Assembly: GCA_001414345.1 (NCBI GenBank)
Contig: LLCB01000225.1
Coordinates: 1 to 64,000, forward strand
Source: Hymenoscyphus infarciens
Taxonomy: Eukaryota; Ascomycota; Leotiomycetes; Helotiales; Helotiaceae
Length of the DNA stretch: 64,000 nt
Direction of reading: 5' to 3'
The notes beneath the pieces were generated by a model, which worked only from the letters and a program-made list of their open reading frames with translations, made no database searches and was not told the origin of the DNA. Shown piece by piece: positions 47,333-58,724 of the stretch (position 1 is its first letter; the number at the start of each line of letters is the position of its first letter). A program made the position numbers and the translations under genes.

Positions 47333-48814
47333 TCATCTTGAATGCAGACTTGATCCCTGGGTATTCGGTCGACTTTGTAGTTCAGCTGTGCTAGAACCTT
47401 CATCCACGAAGAAGCTTTTGGCGGGAGTATTAGGCATTCGAATGGCGCCATGGTGCTCCCTGTCTGCTTCTGCGTATTGCGGACGCTTTGTGAATCGGAG
47501 GCTGGACTTTTTAAATGGCTGTCCGGCTTTGGCATTGGCCCAGAGCTCTCGACAGGCTGAGAGACTGGTCATGGTGTAAATGATTGAATTCCATAATCCC
47601 TGTAGTGGGAGGACGAGAGCGGACGAGTAGGAAAGAGCAACTGAGAGTTGTCCTGGATGAACAACGGAGTAGACGCGATTTGCAGACGAGGGGATCCAAG
47701 TGATCATCATGGCGACGAAGAAGAGTAGAGAGACTTTGGTGTATGACCAGATTGCAGTGTTGGCTTCAACGGCTGAATATTTGCGGGGTGGTTGGCCGTC
47801 GTTGGGTTTAGGGGCGGCTATGACTGGGCAACTGTGTTCGGCGATTATTGATGCCTTTCTGTCGGTCTTCTCGGGGTAGTCAAAGGATTCGTGATATTTC
47901 TGGGAGCTTGAGATGTTCGTTGTGAATGAGGGCTTGCTTGGTTTTGGCGTACGGGGAGGTGGATATTGGATTACGCGAGGATCTCTGACAACAAGACTTG
48001 AGCAGGCTTCTTCGTAGTTTACTGAAATATCAGTGGTTCTTTGGATACCCTCATGTGTAAATGGATCGCCTACGACAGTAGTTTCCGCAGGAGGGGCAAC
48101 ATTGAATTGCCGGAGTTGCTTTCGTTTAACGTAAATGTCCTTGCCGGCTCGAGCATATATTGCCATGGTCACAATGATTGCGGCCCTGGAAAAAGATTAG
48201 CAATGAAACAGAACATGTGATACTTGCATACCAAACTGGGCCGTAAAAGAGGGCGATTCTGAAGACATCCCATTGGTTGGAAATCCAACACCATAAAGTA
48301 GCATTACCATACATCCGTCCTTTAGCTTCTGACTTGACAGCGAAGAAGGCCAGAGCAGGGAGAAGTGGAATGCCATAGCAGAGAAGCATGTAATATTTCT
48401 CCAAAGATCGGAGTTGGCTTTTGTCATATTTTCGGTAGAAGGTGAGCCAGACATTGCAAGCCATTGCAAGAGTCCAGTAAGCATCGGCTGGCATGAACCT
48501 AGAAATATGTTAGTTCGTCAGTGGAAATATAAAATGATGAAGACGTACATTTGAATCAAGAATGCTTGAAACTGACACATGGAGCCCATTGGATTGTGAA
48601 TATGGTTCCTCGACATGATGGTGGCGGCATTGGTGAAGATGTTTCCTAAGGAGGCATAGAAGACCAATCTGTTGATGGGTTTGTGGAAGGAGGAAGACGC
48701 GGCATAGGTGAAGACGATAAAGGCAATTCCCACCAGAGAAAAGGCCGACGAGCAACGCTCAATGAGGGCAAATCTCGCCAGATGGTCTGCTGGGAGCATA
48801 ACCGTCTTCATCAT
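47333..48814 (-). CDS. cAMP-receptor-like G-protein-coupled receptor
   Basis: Three exons on the minus strand, 48814-48549, 48498-48232 and 48185-47333, join to 461 residues. Introns 48499-48548 (50 bp) and 48186-48231 (46 bp) have GT-AG ends and keep the frame. Seven membrane helices are visible, roughly at 24-40, 49-67, 84-110, 125-145, 167-190, 323-343 and 358-382. Cys80 before helix 3 and the Cys in LWCWIS of the second outer loop could form the usual disulfide. The third cytoplasmic loop is long (about 195-322) and rich in Pro, Ser and basic residues. Helix 6 ends in TWIPSSANRVY, the pattern I associate with fungal cAMP-receptor-like (Dicty_CAR/Git3-type) receptors, and helix 7 has NSIIYTMTS. 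It should act in the plasma membrane upstream of heterotrimeric G proteins; the ligand is unknown. The first ATG of exon 1 is used. Gene boundaries look sound because all three junctions restore frame. Confidence 0.9.
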
Positions 48815-49358
48815 TGCGATCTTTTCTATAGCGAAGAATAGAGGGAAAGGGTCGTTGGCATCAGTTAGCGATATTGATGTCGACGATATACGGTTGAGGT
48901 CCGGAGGAGTGGTTTAGTCTGGATTGGGTTTGAGGAGACGGTGAGTTGATGTCGAAAAATCGAGGTGCTGGATCGGGTTGGGTGTGGGAAATATCAAAGG
49001 TGAATATGATATAAGCGTCAAGGCGGAGTTGGATTTTTGGTTGCCGACTTTCAAAGAGGGGGGAGGGGAAGGTTTGTACAAGAGTGACGGGACCCGCGTT
49101 GGACCAGACGAGCCTCTCGTGATCTTTCCACCAGAGAACGAGTAGAGATCCAGGAATCCAGAATAGATCCCCCACCAGGCTGAGGTTGCTTTGCTTGGGG
49201 GAAAATAGCACGAGGGGGAGAAAATGGCGTTGTGGGTGAAACCTGGACTTGCGAGGCCAGAACGAGGAGGAGGAGCACCGGGGAGGTCCAGTCCAGTCTC
49301 AAGAGGATTTCAACTTGAAATAATTTATACTCGTTATACCACCACAACAAACACGGCA

Positions 49359-49390
49359 CCCGCAAACCCGCAAACCCGCAAACCCGCAAA
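49359..49390. repeat. 8-bp tandem repeat CCCGCAAA, four units
   Basis: Four exact consecutive copies, followed by CCC. Located about 550 bases upstream of the GPCR start codon. Confidence 0.9.
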
Positions 49391-52300
49391 CCCAATGCAA
49401 CATCCACCAACTCTCGCACCTGATGAGGTCCTGGCTTTGGAGATGTTTGTCAGAAATCTAACCAGCCCGCGAAAGCTGATTCAAAAAAAGGAGAAGCGCT
49501 CAATTGGGGCTTGCCACCGTTTTGTCTTTCCCTTGCACGCGCACAATTTGGTAAAGGTGATGATGCTTCGCGGGGCACCAAAGATTCTGACGGCGATCTG
49601 TATGGACACTTGCATGCCCGCGTAACCATATTCTACTGTTCCTGTCGAGAGCTGCAGAAATCACACAGGGAGTCTTGTCGCTTTCGATAACCAGTGCCGG
49701 GGGAGAACGAGGCTCCAGAGTAAAAACAAGGACAAAGAGCTAACCTTTTCTTTCTTTGCAGATCAAAGAACCAGGACGTCGTTGCCAGAGCGCGGACTCG
49801 GAGACGGGATTCCAATGACACACGCATCACACCATCCTGGGAGAGGCAGGCGGGAGGAGCAGGAAGGTTGAGGGGGTGGAGAGGCGGCAGGTAGGAGATT
49901 GAGGGGGTGAGTGGGGGGGGGAAGAAGGAAGAGGAGGAGGAGGAGGAGGAGAATTCGAGGTCATCATCACCGGTATACAATACACACGCCTACATAGCGT
50001 ACGCACGCCGATGGCATTCCAAGGGCAGACTTCGTGCTACGCAAGAGATGGGCCGCGGCAGCAGTCAGAGCGGACAACGGTTGGTTTGACAGACGAGGTC
50101 TCTGGCATGCTAGCTTGAACGGCTAGTTCTTTCTTATCCACGACGGCAGAAATACGACCAGCCAAGTGGTCGACGAGATTGATGGTACCAGATGGCATTG
50201 GATGCGGTGGAAAGCAGGAGGGGACAAGAAGGGGTGCCACGACCGGGCAGCATGCAATGCAGCTACATATGCGGGGTGGCAGACGGATTGCCTAGTCAGG
50301 TAAGCAAGTACTAGGTCCGTTAGGATTGACTCCATGAGAGGCTCCCCCATCATCCTCTGCAGATGGTGAGCTGCATCCGCTGCTTACACAGTGCCGGCAT
50401 TATGCTGCCATCTGCTTAGTCTGCTCTGGCAGGTGAGGATGATGACTCCAAAGTTGCTCCTTGGGGAATCGTGTCTTGAGCAAGGCCAAAAGAGGTTGGG
50501 GTCCAGCATTGGAAAGGAATTCGAAGAAGGGGGGCATTTCTGGCATGGATCGTGCCCCCTCTTGGTGGGCCTACCTACCGCATGTCTACGAACTGGTATT
50601 TTCCGGTACTCGACAAACATCTGGCAAGCCTCCCCGGCGTCTTCCTCTCGTTTTTTGTGCGTGAGATGTCCAGCATCGAGCTTCCATTCGAGAGACTGAA
50701 TGTCAATCTTTCACCGCGCCGCCGCCATACTGGTAACTTCCGCAACCACTTGCACATTTCCAGCTTTTGGCAATGAAGACTCATCACAGCCGTAGCCATC
50801 GACGGGCGAAGCTACGCCAGCACTTCCAGTTGTGCCCCCAAATCGATACCAACAATCAAAATCCAATACGATGTCTTAATCAGCATCCAGCGGTCTGTCA
50901 TCAGAAGGATCCAAGACAACTCCACCAGAGTCTTGAACGACAGCTGAAACAATAGGAATGGATTTGGAGCAACTAACCTCAACTACTCCGATCCCAAATC
51001 GAAAATACCAACATCAGTTGCGCCTGTACAGTCGAATCACAAGCTGGGATAGGCGGGCGAGGCGGGGAAATGGTAGAAGCTTGCCGCTTCTGAATACTAG
51101 TAGCCTGCCGGAGATATACACACGTGCGGACAGAAGATGCGAGAGAAACAATGGGTGGCTTGCGGGTCGGTATGGTCTTGCGTGCAGAACCTCGAAGGAG
51201 AGGTCGAGAGTTGTCGAGCCCTTGACGTTTCAGTGGAGGCGTCGTCGTTCGGCACGGGCTAGTAGGCAGGCTTTACTTTTTTTTCCTGCACTGGCTGGGG
51301 TCATTTCCCCAGAACAACTCGTGGCCTCTCCACCCTCTCCACGAGCGACACCACCACCGATATCTTCAACATTGGCCGTTCGATTTGCGACACGGGACAC
51401 GTGGGAAGTATATGCGAGTACTAATCGAATAGGATCGCAGATGGGATCTTCGGCATTCCTCTTGTCGGGCGAAACACGTTGTAAACTAGATTTAGAGGAG
51501 CGTTAAGGTTACCGTCACTTGAGCGCGTCAGAAATATCCCAACAATGTCCTCAAATATTACAATACGGATAGAGGTTCTCCTAGCCTGGCACACGGAGAT
51601 ATACACAATTCAAGGCAAACGTTTCCGAACTCCAGATCCAACGGCAACACCCCTACAGACAGGATGATATCCCCGGTACGGAGCTGTGCTGCTGGATCCT
51701 CACAGCACCCTCAATGGTTCACACCGCTGAATGAGGGACAAGCCTCTCCGACATTTGCTAAGCTCTCTTAGCCACCACCTTGTCTGAGGCTCTGTTATCT
51801 TTGAACCCCAACTTTGGGTTCATTCCATATCGAATTATTCTATGGTGTGGTAGAAACAACTTTAATGACGATAAGTTGCCGAAATACAACATTTTCCGGC
51901 CGGCGGTTTATATTGCTTTCAATCAAGCAGATCTCGTCACGGCCTCGCTCGAAGTCAATCTGACAATATACGCAGGCGAGAGGAATTTGTACTATATGTA
52001 CTGACAAGTACCCGTACGGAAATAACCCACTTGAATCCAACGCAACAACCGATAATCTGGAAGGTGGTGCAGTTTGTAGGAGCAAAACCCCCAAAAATGA
52101 CCTGGAATTTAGTCAAACAATAAGCAGCTACACACCAATCAATTGAATAAATGCTGGTTCTCTTCCGCCAAACAAGGTTCCACGCAGGGAGTTGACACCC
52201 CTTCTGGTATCTGCTTCAGGAGATAGGTACCACTGCATACAGTTGCCAGGATAAAGTTTGGTAGCAAACTGCATCAAACAACCACACCATAAGCAAAGGG

Positions 52301-53120
52301 TATTCCAAACTCTCTGTTTATCTGGTATCACTACGACAAGAAATTCCGATCCATCGTCTTCATGAAGTTGGGGTGATACAGATTTGCAATGTGCAACACA
52401 CCAAGTTGGCACATCTTTATTGACATCGCCTCTACCCGAACTCGGAATTTACCAAAGATGACATGGTGGGTGACACAAAGTGAACCCCTGCGTACCGAAC
52501 ACCCAACAGCATTGTTTTTTTTTCCAAGCCGTCAGAAGGAGCACATCGATATTGGTGGATTTTATTCAATCGCGGCCGATTTTTTTGAATTGCTTCTAAT
52601 CGCAGCCCTTTGGCGTCATGGCCAAATGCAATCTACGAGACATTTCAGAGAGCTGAGGCGTACAAATCGACAGTGATTTGCGTAACCAGCAAGACATCCA
52701 GCCACCACTCGAGACGATTGCTGGATTACGGACTTCAACTCCACAAATCTGCTCGGGATGAAACATTGGATAAGGAACCCCTCCTTACTGTATAAAAGGG
52801 GGATCTTTGGGATCCAAAATATGCTGTCAAGGCCTTGGTGGGGGAGCTTGTTGCCATTTCTCTGACTTGCAGATTACTCCAGGGTTTCCCCTCTGTGATC
52901 AGGCCGCCGGTTGGTCCCAATTGTTGAGTGTTACCCCTGCTGAAATTAAGAAACTGTCGCTACCAGGCCCCTCCAGGCTCCCTGGATTTCAAAGGGTTTT
53001 CAGAAATCCAATGAGGCTGGCAAAGTTTGGTTTTGTCCAGGGAGGTTGGTGAGGGTTGTCCGATGGAGCCAGTCGGAAACTCCGATGCTCACCTGGGGCT
53101 TCGAGGTAGCAGTCGTCTAG

Positions 53121-53153
53121 GTGGGGGTGAGGGGGGTGAGGGGGGTGAGGGGC
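53121..53153 (+). other. G-quadruplex-type sequence
   Basis: Four G runs of 5, 6, 6 and 4 bases separated by TGA, and a further G cluster, in 33 bases. This meets the usual G4 pattern of four runs with short loops. Not near a recognised start codon. Confidence 0.7.
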
Positions 53154-55349
53154 CGCGACCGCTTTTCTTTTTTCCTGGGGACCTGGAGAAGCGGGTCTCT
53201 GGTGAAATGTTCTGGTGGGGAATGGAGATCATGCTGTGCTTGACACGACTCGAAAGCAAGTAGCTCGAGATCGTAAACTTGTCATGACGATACGAAATAA
53301 TTGACGACAAGCCAACATTGCTTCAAAGGACCACACGACAGCTGCATAGGAGAATTTCAGAGTTGTGCAACCCACAACATTCATTTAGGCCACTCTTCCG
53401 ACTTGGTTACCATATCGGCATGACAGCGGCCTTCACGAGCTGCATGTCACCATCATTGCTAACAATCTAATTCTACATTTTCTGAGAATCAATTGGTTGT
53501 TCTGAAGGAATTAGAATTACGCTTGGGTTGTACGACAGGCATCAGCGAACCAGTCGGCTTCAAGCCCTTCCTTTCCTCGTCAACCACAAGTGGTACAATG
53601 TATCGCTTCCACGGGGAATCACATTGAAGCATTCAGACCTTTCCCTTGGGTCTTCGGTGATCACGATCATCTGGTATCATGGTTCGTCTGTCTCGACTCT
53701 TGCTGCCACAATCGCGTTTCATGCATTAATCTCAGACTGTGTCGTCTGTCTCCTATTGTGGAAATACCTTTCAGCGGGATGACGTGCGAATTCATGATCT
53801 GTCCATTGAGGATTTCCCAAATTGAGTACTTCTCTAGGAAACGGTACCGGATCTGATCCCGACGTGCGTACGCCCGTTAAGCCGTACCGGTGGGTATTCC
53901 TAGTTGATAGTTGAAATTCATACGGCTAGGAGTTATTGGTGAGTCTTCTTCTTACTCTGTTGTTGTTAGTTGTCCAGACATACGAGGGGTTTACTGTTTA
54001 AACATACCAACAGCTCGATCGGAACGCTAATCAACAACTGGAAATACCAACCCTTGAAAGGACGATTCTTTTTCTAAAAACACGGATTTTTCAATGATGC
54101 TGCAATTGAACCTGCAGTATCACAGTTACCATCCGCCGTTCCACGTCTCCCCCAGAAGAAAGAACTTGAGGCGTTGATCCGACCACATGTCTAGGAACAA
54201 GACATGCAGAAGAATCCGAACTGGAAGCTTTAAACCTTCCGTGCCGCTGTCAGTTCGTGGGTTGAGTTGACATGTGATGGGAGAGCGCCACAGCGATGAA
54301 ACATGGCGGGGAGGGTATTTTATCTTATCATGGTTACAACCGACGAGGAGAGGTTTTCTTGAGCTTACTTGTGATAGTGGCTGGAGTCTGGGGTTTGAGA
54401 ACGGCGGGTTTTGATGGTGAGATGGGGTTGAAGTTGAGTTTCGTGGATGTTCTAGATTCTTTTGAGATACTGATGTGGTGATTTGCGACGCGATCCTTGA
54501 CCTCGCGACTTCAACACCACTCGTAAGACGACAATACGAACGCGTGTGATTTGGGTTCGATGCAACTAACTGTCATGATACATCCACGGTGCGCAAGAAG
54601 ATTAGCAAGAGTCTGATTTTTTTCTAAGGATAGTATCAGAGCTCAAATTATCCTTTCCTTTCTTGAAATAGATCGAGTCGCGCTGTACCTACTAGAATAA
54701 AATATACGTCTTACCGCTCCGCATGAGAATATGTCTCGGTGAAGTGGCGTTTATTTTGAGTTTCACTTTTGCCTTGGCTGGTGTAAATAGAGTTCGTAGC
54801 CCGAAGACTATTGGAGTTTTTGTTCGCCAGTTACTAGTCAGGGAGGAGATTGGTGTCGTGTTCTATTTTCAAAGGACCATCAGGGAGAGCTATGTGAAGT
54901 GATGATGAAATGGCTAGATCGCGTGTTGTAGGTTGTTAAGGTTTCACGTTTATATCTCTTTAACGTACGTTCTATTCTTTCTTCTTCAATGCTGACTTTG
55001 ATAATTACGAGTTATAACTCTAAATATGTAGAGACGAACACGAGAGCGTGACTTAATATTAAGAAACTTATAGATGGGCTATAGGATATAACGTCTTACT
55101 ATCTACATGTCTGTTTTTTCTTTCTTTTTTGTGGTTACTCGGTTCTTTCTTTGTGAATTATTAGATCTGTAGGTTATTACTATTTTATCTTTAGAGTTCG
55201 TTATTACTAGTTAGAAATCGAAAAAGTAGTTATCGAGGATAAATGAGACTTTGATAGTATATACTAGTATTGGTATATATCTAGACGTATATCTAAACTT
55301 GGCTCGTTTCTTAATTTAGGATTTTACTTAAAGCTTGATCAATTGATTA

Positions 55350-56021
55350 ATTTGGGATTTATATGTTTCTTTTTGATTATAATTAATAGTTCTTTATTTA
55401 TCTTTGGTTTATACTTATTTTCACTTACTATTAAAAAGATAAAAGATGATATATTACTAGCTAAGAAAAAGAGATACTTCTAAGAAGGTATTAATATTAT
55501 TAAGCTTTTATAAGAGAAGAGTATAGTTTATAATAAGAAAATTCTTAATTATATATAACTATAACTTTAAAACTTCTAAGAATAAAGCGAGAGTATATGT
55601 AGTTAAATAAAGAGAAGCTAGATAGTCTACTTATTATAGAGATTTAAAGAAATAATATAATTAACTAAAGTAAAGTATAAATTAATTATTAAGATTAATA
55701 TTAATATTAAAATATTAAAATATTTATAAGTATAAAGTTAAGTAGAAAGTATAAGATATTCTACTTAGGGATAAGTATCTTAAAGTAAAGAGAGTATTTC
55801 ATAATATTAAGTTTCAACTTAATATAGTCAAATAATACTTTCTACTTTAATAAGAGAATATACTTCTCTAGTTATATTCTATATACAGAGCACTACGCTA
55901 TACTGCTCTGAAGTAATATCCTATAGCAGCAATCTTGTGCGCTGTATTTCAATGGACCTCTCTGTATATTAGCTCCCAGATTCTCTTCTATAAGCTTTAC
56001 TTACTACTATATCTTCAAAGT
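55350..56021. repeat. AT-rich RIP-like sequence with a short inverted repeat
   Basis: AT-rich, CA/TG-depleted. TTAAGTAGAAAGTAT at about 55738 is repeated in reverse complement at about 55840-55855, giving a possible 115-bp MITE or hairpin. No protein is readable. Confidence 0.5.
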
Positions 56022-56538
56022 TAGTGTTTTAGCTTTCCCTACCTTAGTTAGCCTAGTACTTAGGATAGGATAGGCTACTTACCTAGGTAAGAATAGGAGA
56101 GGCTAGGCTAGATTAGGATTAAGGCTAGGATAAGTTTAATAGGCTAGGTACTCTAACTAGAATAGGAGTAGCTAGGAAAGTTCTAAAAATAGAATAGGAG
56201 TAGCTAAGTAGATAAAAAAAGAAGGCTAGGCTAGAGTAGGATTAGGAAGGCAACCTCTAATTAGGACCTAGACCTACTTTTCTACTTACCTTCTAGATAT
56301 TAAGCGAAATTAGAGCTGTCTTCTAAGCTTTAAGCGAGATTAACTAGCCTAACTCTTCCTATCTTAGCCTTTCTATTTAGTAAGGAAAGGTAAGCAAGTA
56401 CTATAGAATAAGAGTGGCTAGGAAAGCTAGAATTTAAGGATAGGAGAAGGCGAGATAGCCTTAAAATAGAGGTAGGAGGGAGAAGGAGCGTCGAGGCAGG
56501 ATAGGATAACAGATTAGGCGGGGAAACCTAAAACACTG
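56022..56538. mobile_element. 517-bp hAT-type MITE with 8-bp target duplication
   Basis: The left end TAGTGTTTTAGCTTTCCCTA (first base a mutated C) and right end GGGGAAACCTAAAACACTG are inverted repeats of about 20 bp. It is flanked by TTCAAAGT (56014-56021) and TTCAGAGT (56539-56546), an 8-bp duplication with one G-to-A difference. The interior is AT-rich, GC-skewed by many TAGG/CTAGGCTAG units, with no open frame. Same family of ends as 21891-26673 and 29029-29306, hence probably mobilised by the same transposase. Confidence 0.8.
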
Positions 56539-56546
56539 TTCAGAGT

Positions 56547-58582
56547 ACCCAAGCCTTTCCTTTTTACAGGGAGGTGGCAAATGAGAAACCTCAGGGCAGT
56601 TTAGCGTTACAGCGCACTGCCCTGTACTGCCTATACTCCGTGCTTTTGACCTTATCCTTCTGAATATCGATTCTCTTTCCCTTTTCCCCATTTCCGTTTC
56701 TGGAGTAATGCGAGGAGCAGGAAAAGATGCCAATCGAGTGCCACGGGAGGTCATAAAGAAATCCATCTTTCACCTCGTATACTAAGTCAAAGCGAAGCAT
56801 GTGACTCTGTAATTATATTTCTAGGGTATTTGTTACCTAGATTGAAAAACTTCCGATTGTCACACTATTTATAAGAGTACACACTCACATTACTCTATTC
56901 CACCACCTCACTTCCCCTCCCAATCTTATAAGGACAATACTTGATAATAAGTTATATACCAAGGAAGTATAGTCTCCCTCTCGTTCGATTCCCGATCTCT
57001 TCTCGAACTCTCGCACGCCGTTTTCCCCGACAAATTTGTTTATCGATTTCTGGGAACGCAAAAGTAAGGTTATGCTGTCATCAAATCTCTCGTCGTAATA
57101 CAGCAGAGTAGATCGGTAGTACAACGACTAGTTTTTTGTCACTCACCACCTAGGTAGGTACGTTGCTACTGTGGAACTAAACGGAAAAAAGAATCCCCGC
57201 TCTCGTTGGATGCAGAATGTCTTCAAACTATAATGCTCTTTTTTTCATGGGACCGGATCGATAGTAGAAGCTTCTCTATTATTTGAGGCAAGGGGCTATT
57301 GTTCAAAGAATTAAAAAATTTAAACATCATGAGGCTGTGAAGCATGCAAAGACTGAGCGCATTAGCCCAAATTCAAATTTCTTTTGTGTAAAGGATATGA
57401 GCAAAGAATCGATAGATCAGAAAAGGGATATATCATCATGACTCGCTTTCATGGCAATATCGACGGAGAATAATAAATCAGAAAATTCAGCCTCGATAAC
57501 AATTGCTGGATTTAGATACAGAATTCCGATTGGTACGGCATGGTGTGAAAATCGTTTGGCAAAAGAATGGTTGAAGTAAATTTTTCTTTTTGACATTTCT
57601 CGCTTAACACTCCAATGGAGGGGTAAATCTGCACACATCGGTACAAGATCTTAGACATTTTCTTTCGGAAAGGACTTCAACCGATGGCCCGATAACTCTG
57701 GGTTGTATCGATATCAGGAGACCTTCAGTATCTTAATATGTTTATTCCATTCTGCCGGAACGACATTAGGTCGAATCACGATTGGAATTCTCACTTGGGA
57801 ACGGAATCTTCTATTCATGTTAAAGCAACATTTATGAGACAATAAGCTTTATGAAGCTTACGTTTATTCAAGATTATCGCTTTCCCGTACCACAAATGAA
57901 GCACAAGACCTTTCTCACGGTGCAAATCCAACATCATCTCTACGATCTCAATTACACTTTATAGGTATAGCGTACTAAATTATCACCCAGTGGTCTAGGA
58001 GTACTTTGTGTTCATCGGGAGGTTGATTCCGGGTTTGCTTAGGTACCTAATAAGAACTCAACTTGGCCTCTAGCTCAAGAAATAACAACCGAAAGATAAC
58101 ACATCGTTTCAGGCGAAACAATACGAGGATAGCCCCTTGCTGGTAACGGATAGAAGTCTAGAAGCTTCAAGTGTATCAGAAGACACCTTTTTGGATTTCA
58201 AGGCTCCGAATCCGAAGGGTCTTTATCCCTCAGCTCTCTCTGAAAGCGTGGTTTTAGTTGGACAACCAAGAGTACATAGGAAACCTTCTGAACACCAGAA
58301 CACTTTTTTGCACACTCGCTCATCGATGAAAACACAGTTTAGTCACTTTTTGGTTCTCCCGTCCACACTCCTGGATTGAGATCGACGCGTTCTGTACCCT
58401 CACGTACTGATTTCGCCACGATACATACCACGAGAACACAATTAAGATAATGCGTCGTCCGGATACTTGCTACCCTTTCTTTATCAGTGGTCGCCGATGT
58501 TCTTGCCTCATATATCATTTTCCAGAGACACGACGGGGATATTCCGGGGTAGACAGTAACATGAGGGGCTAATGCTTGGGAA
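56547..58582. other. Intergenic region upstream of the secreted proline-rich protein gene
   Basis: Normal composition. The longest open frames are about 60-100 codons (for example 58137-58379, plus, and 57417-57638, minus) and show no domain. No RNA gene was recognised. Confidence 0.5.
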
Positions 58583-58590
58583 TATATAAA
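58583..58590 (+). promoter_or_regulatory. TATA box of the secreted proline-rich protein gene
   Basis: TATATAAA lies 135 bases before the ATG at 58725, a normal distance for a fungal promoter with a leader of about 100 bases. No other equally good match is close to this gene. Confidence 0.55.
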
Positions 58591-58724
58591 TCGACTTCCT
58601 TCGGGAGTTTCAACTTTTCAGAGCAGCAAAGTTGAACCATACGAACGAAAGGAACAGCTGTTTGGAAAGCAAATCGTCAAGATAAATCGAAACCGGGCTT
58701 GAAGATATCAGTAACAGAGGAGAT

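Larger units (their letters stand above)
48815..55349. other. Gene-poor region of normal base composition
   Basis: About 6.5 kb in which I support no protein-coding gene. The first few hundred bases are the likely promoter of the GPCR gene. Open frames reach 182 codons (50958-51506, plus) but lack domains, splice partners and balanced composition. Contents worth noting: four CCCGCAAA units at 49359-49390, a purine-rich tract at 49912-49951, and a run of G blocks at 53121-53153. Non-coding RNA genes cannot be excluded. Confidence 0.5.

Noticed and set aside
49224..49625. A 133-codon plus-strand frame antisense to the region upstream of the GPCR gene.
   Set aside because: Includes the CCCGCAAA tandem repeat and simple composition; no domain. 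Overlaps the likely GPCR promoter.
50958..51506. A 182-codon plus-strand open frame, the longest in the gene-poor region.
   Set aside because: Arg/Ser-rich, low-order composition with no domain, signal or splice context. Typical of a chance frame in GC-rich DNA; transcript data could change this.
54480..54600. A GGTTCGA-like box suggesting a tRNA T-arm near 54556.
   Set aside because: No matching acceptor stem, D-arm or anticodon stem could be folded around it.
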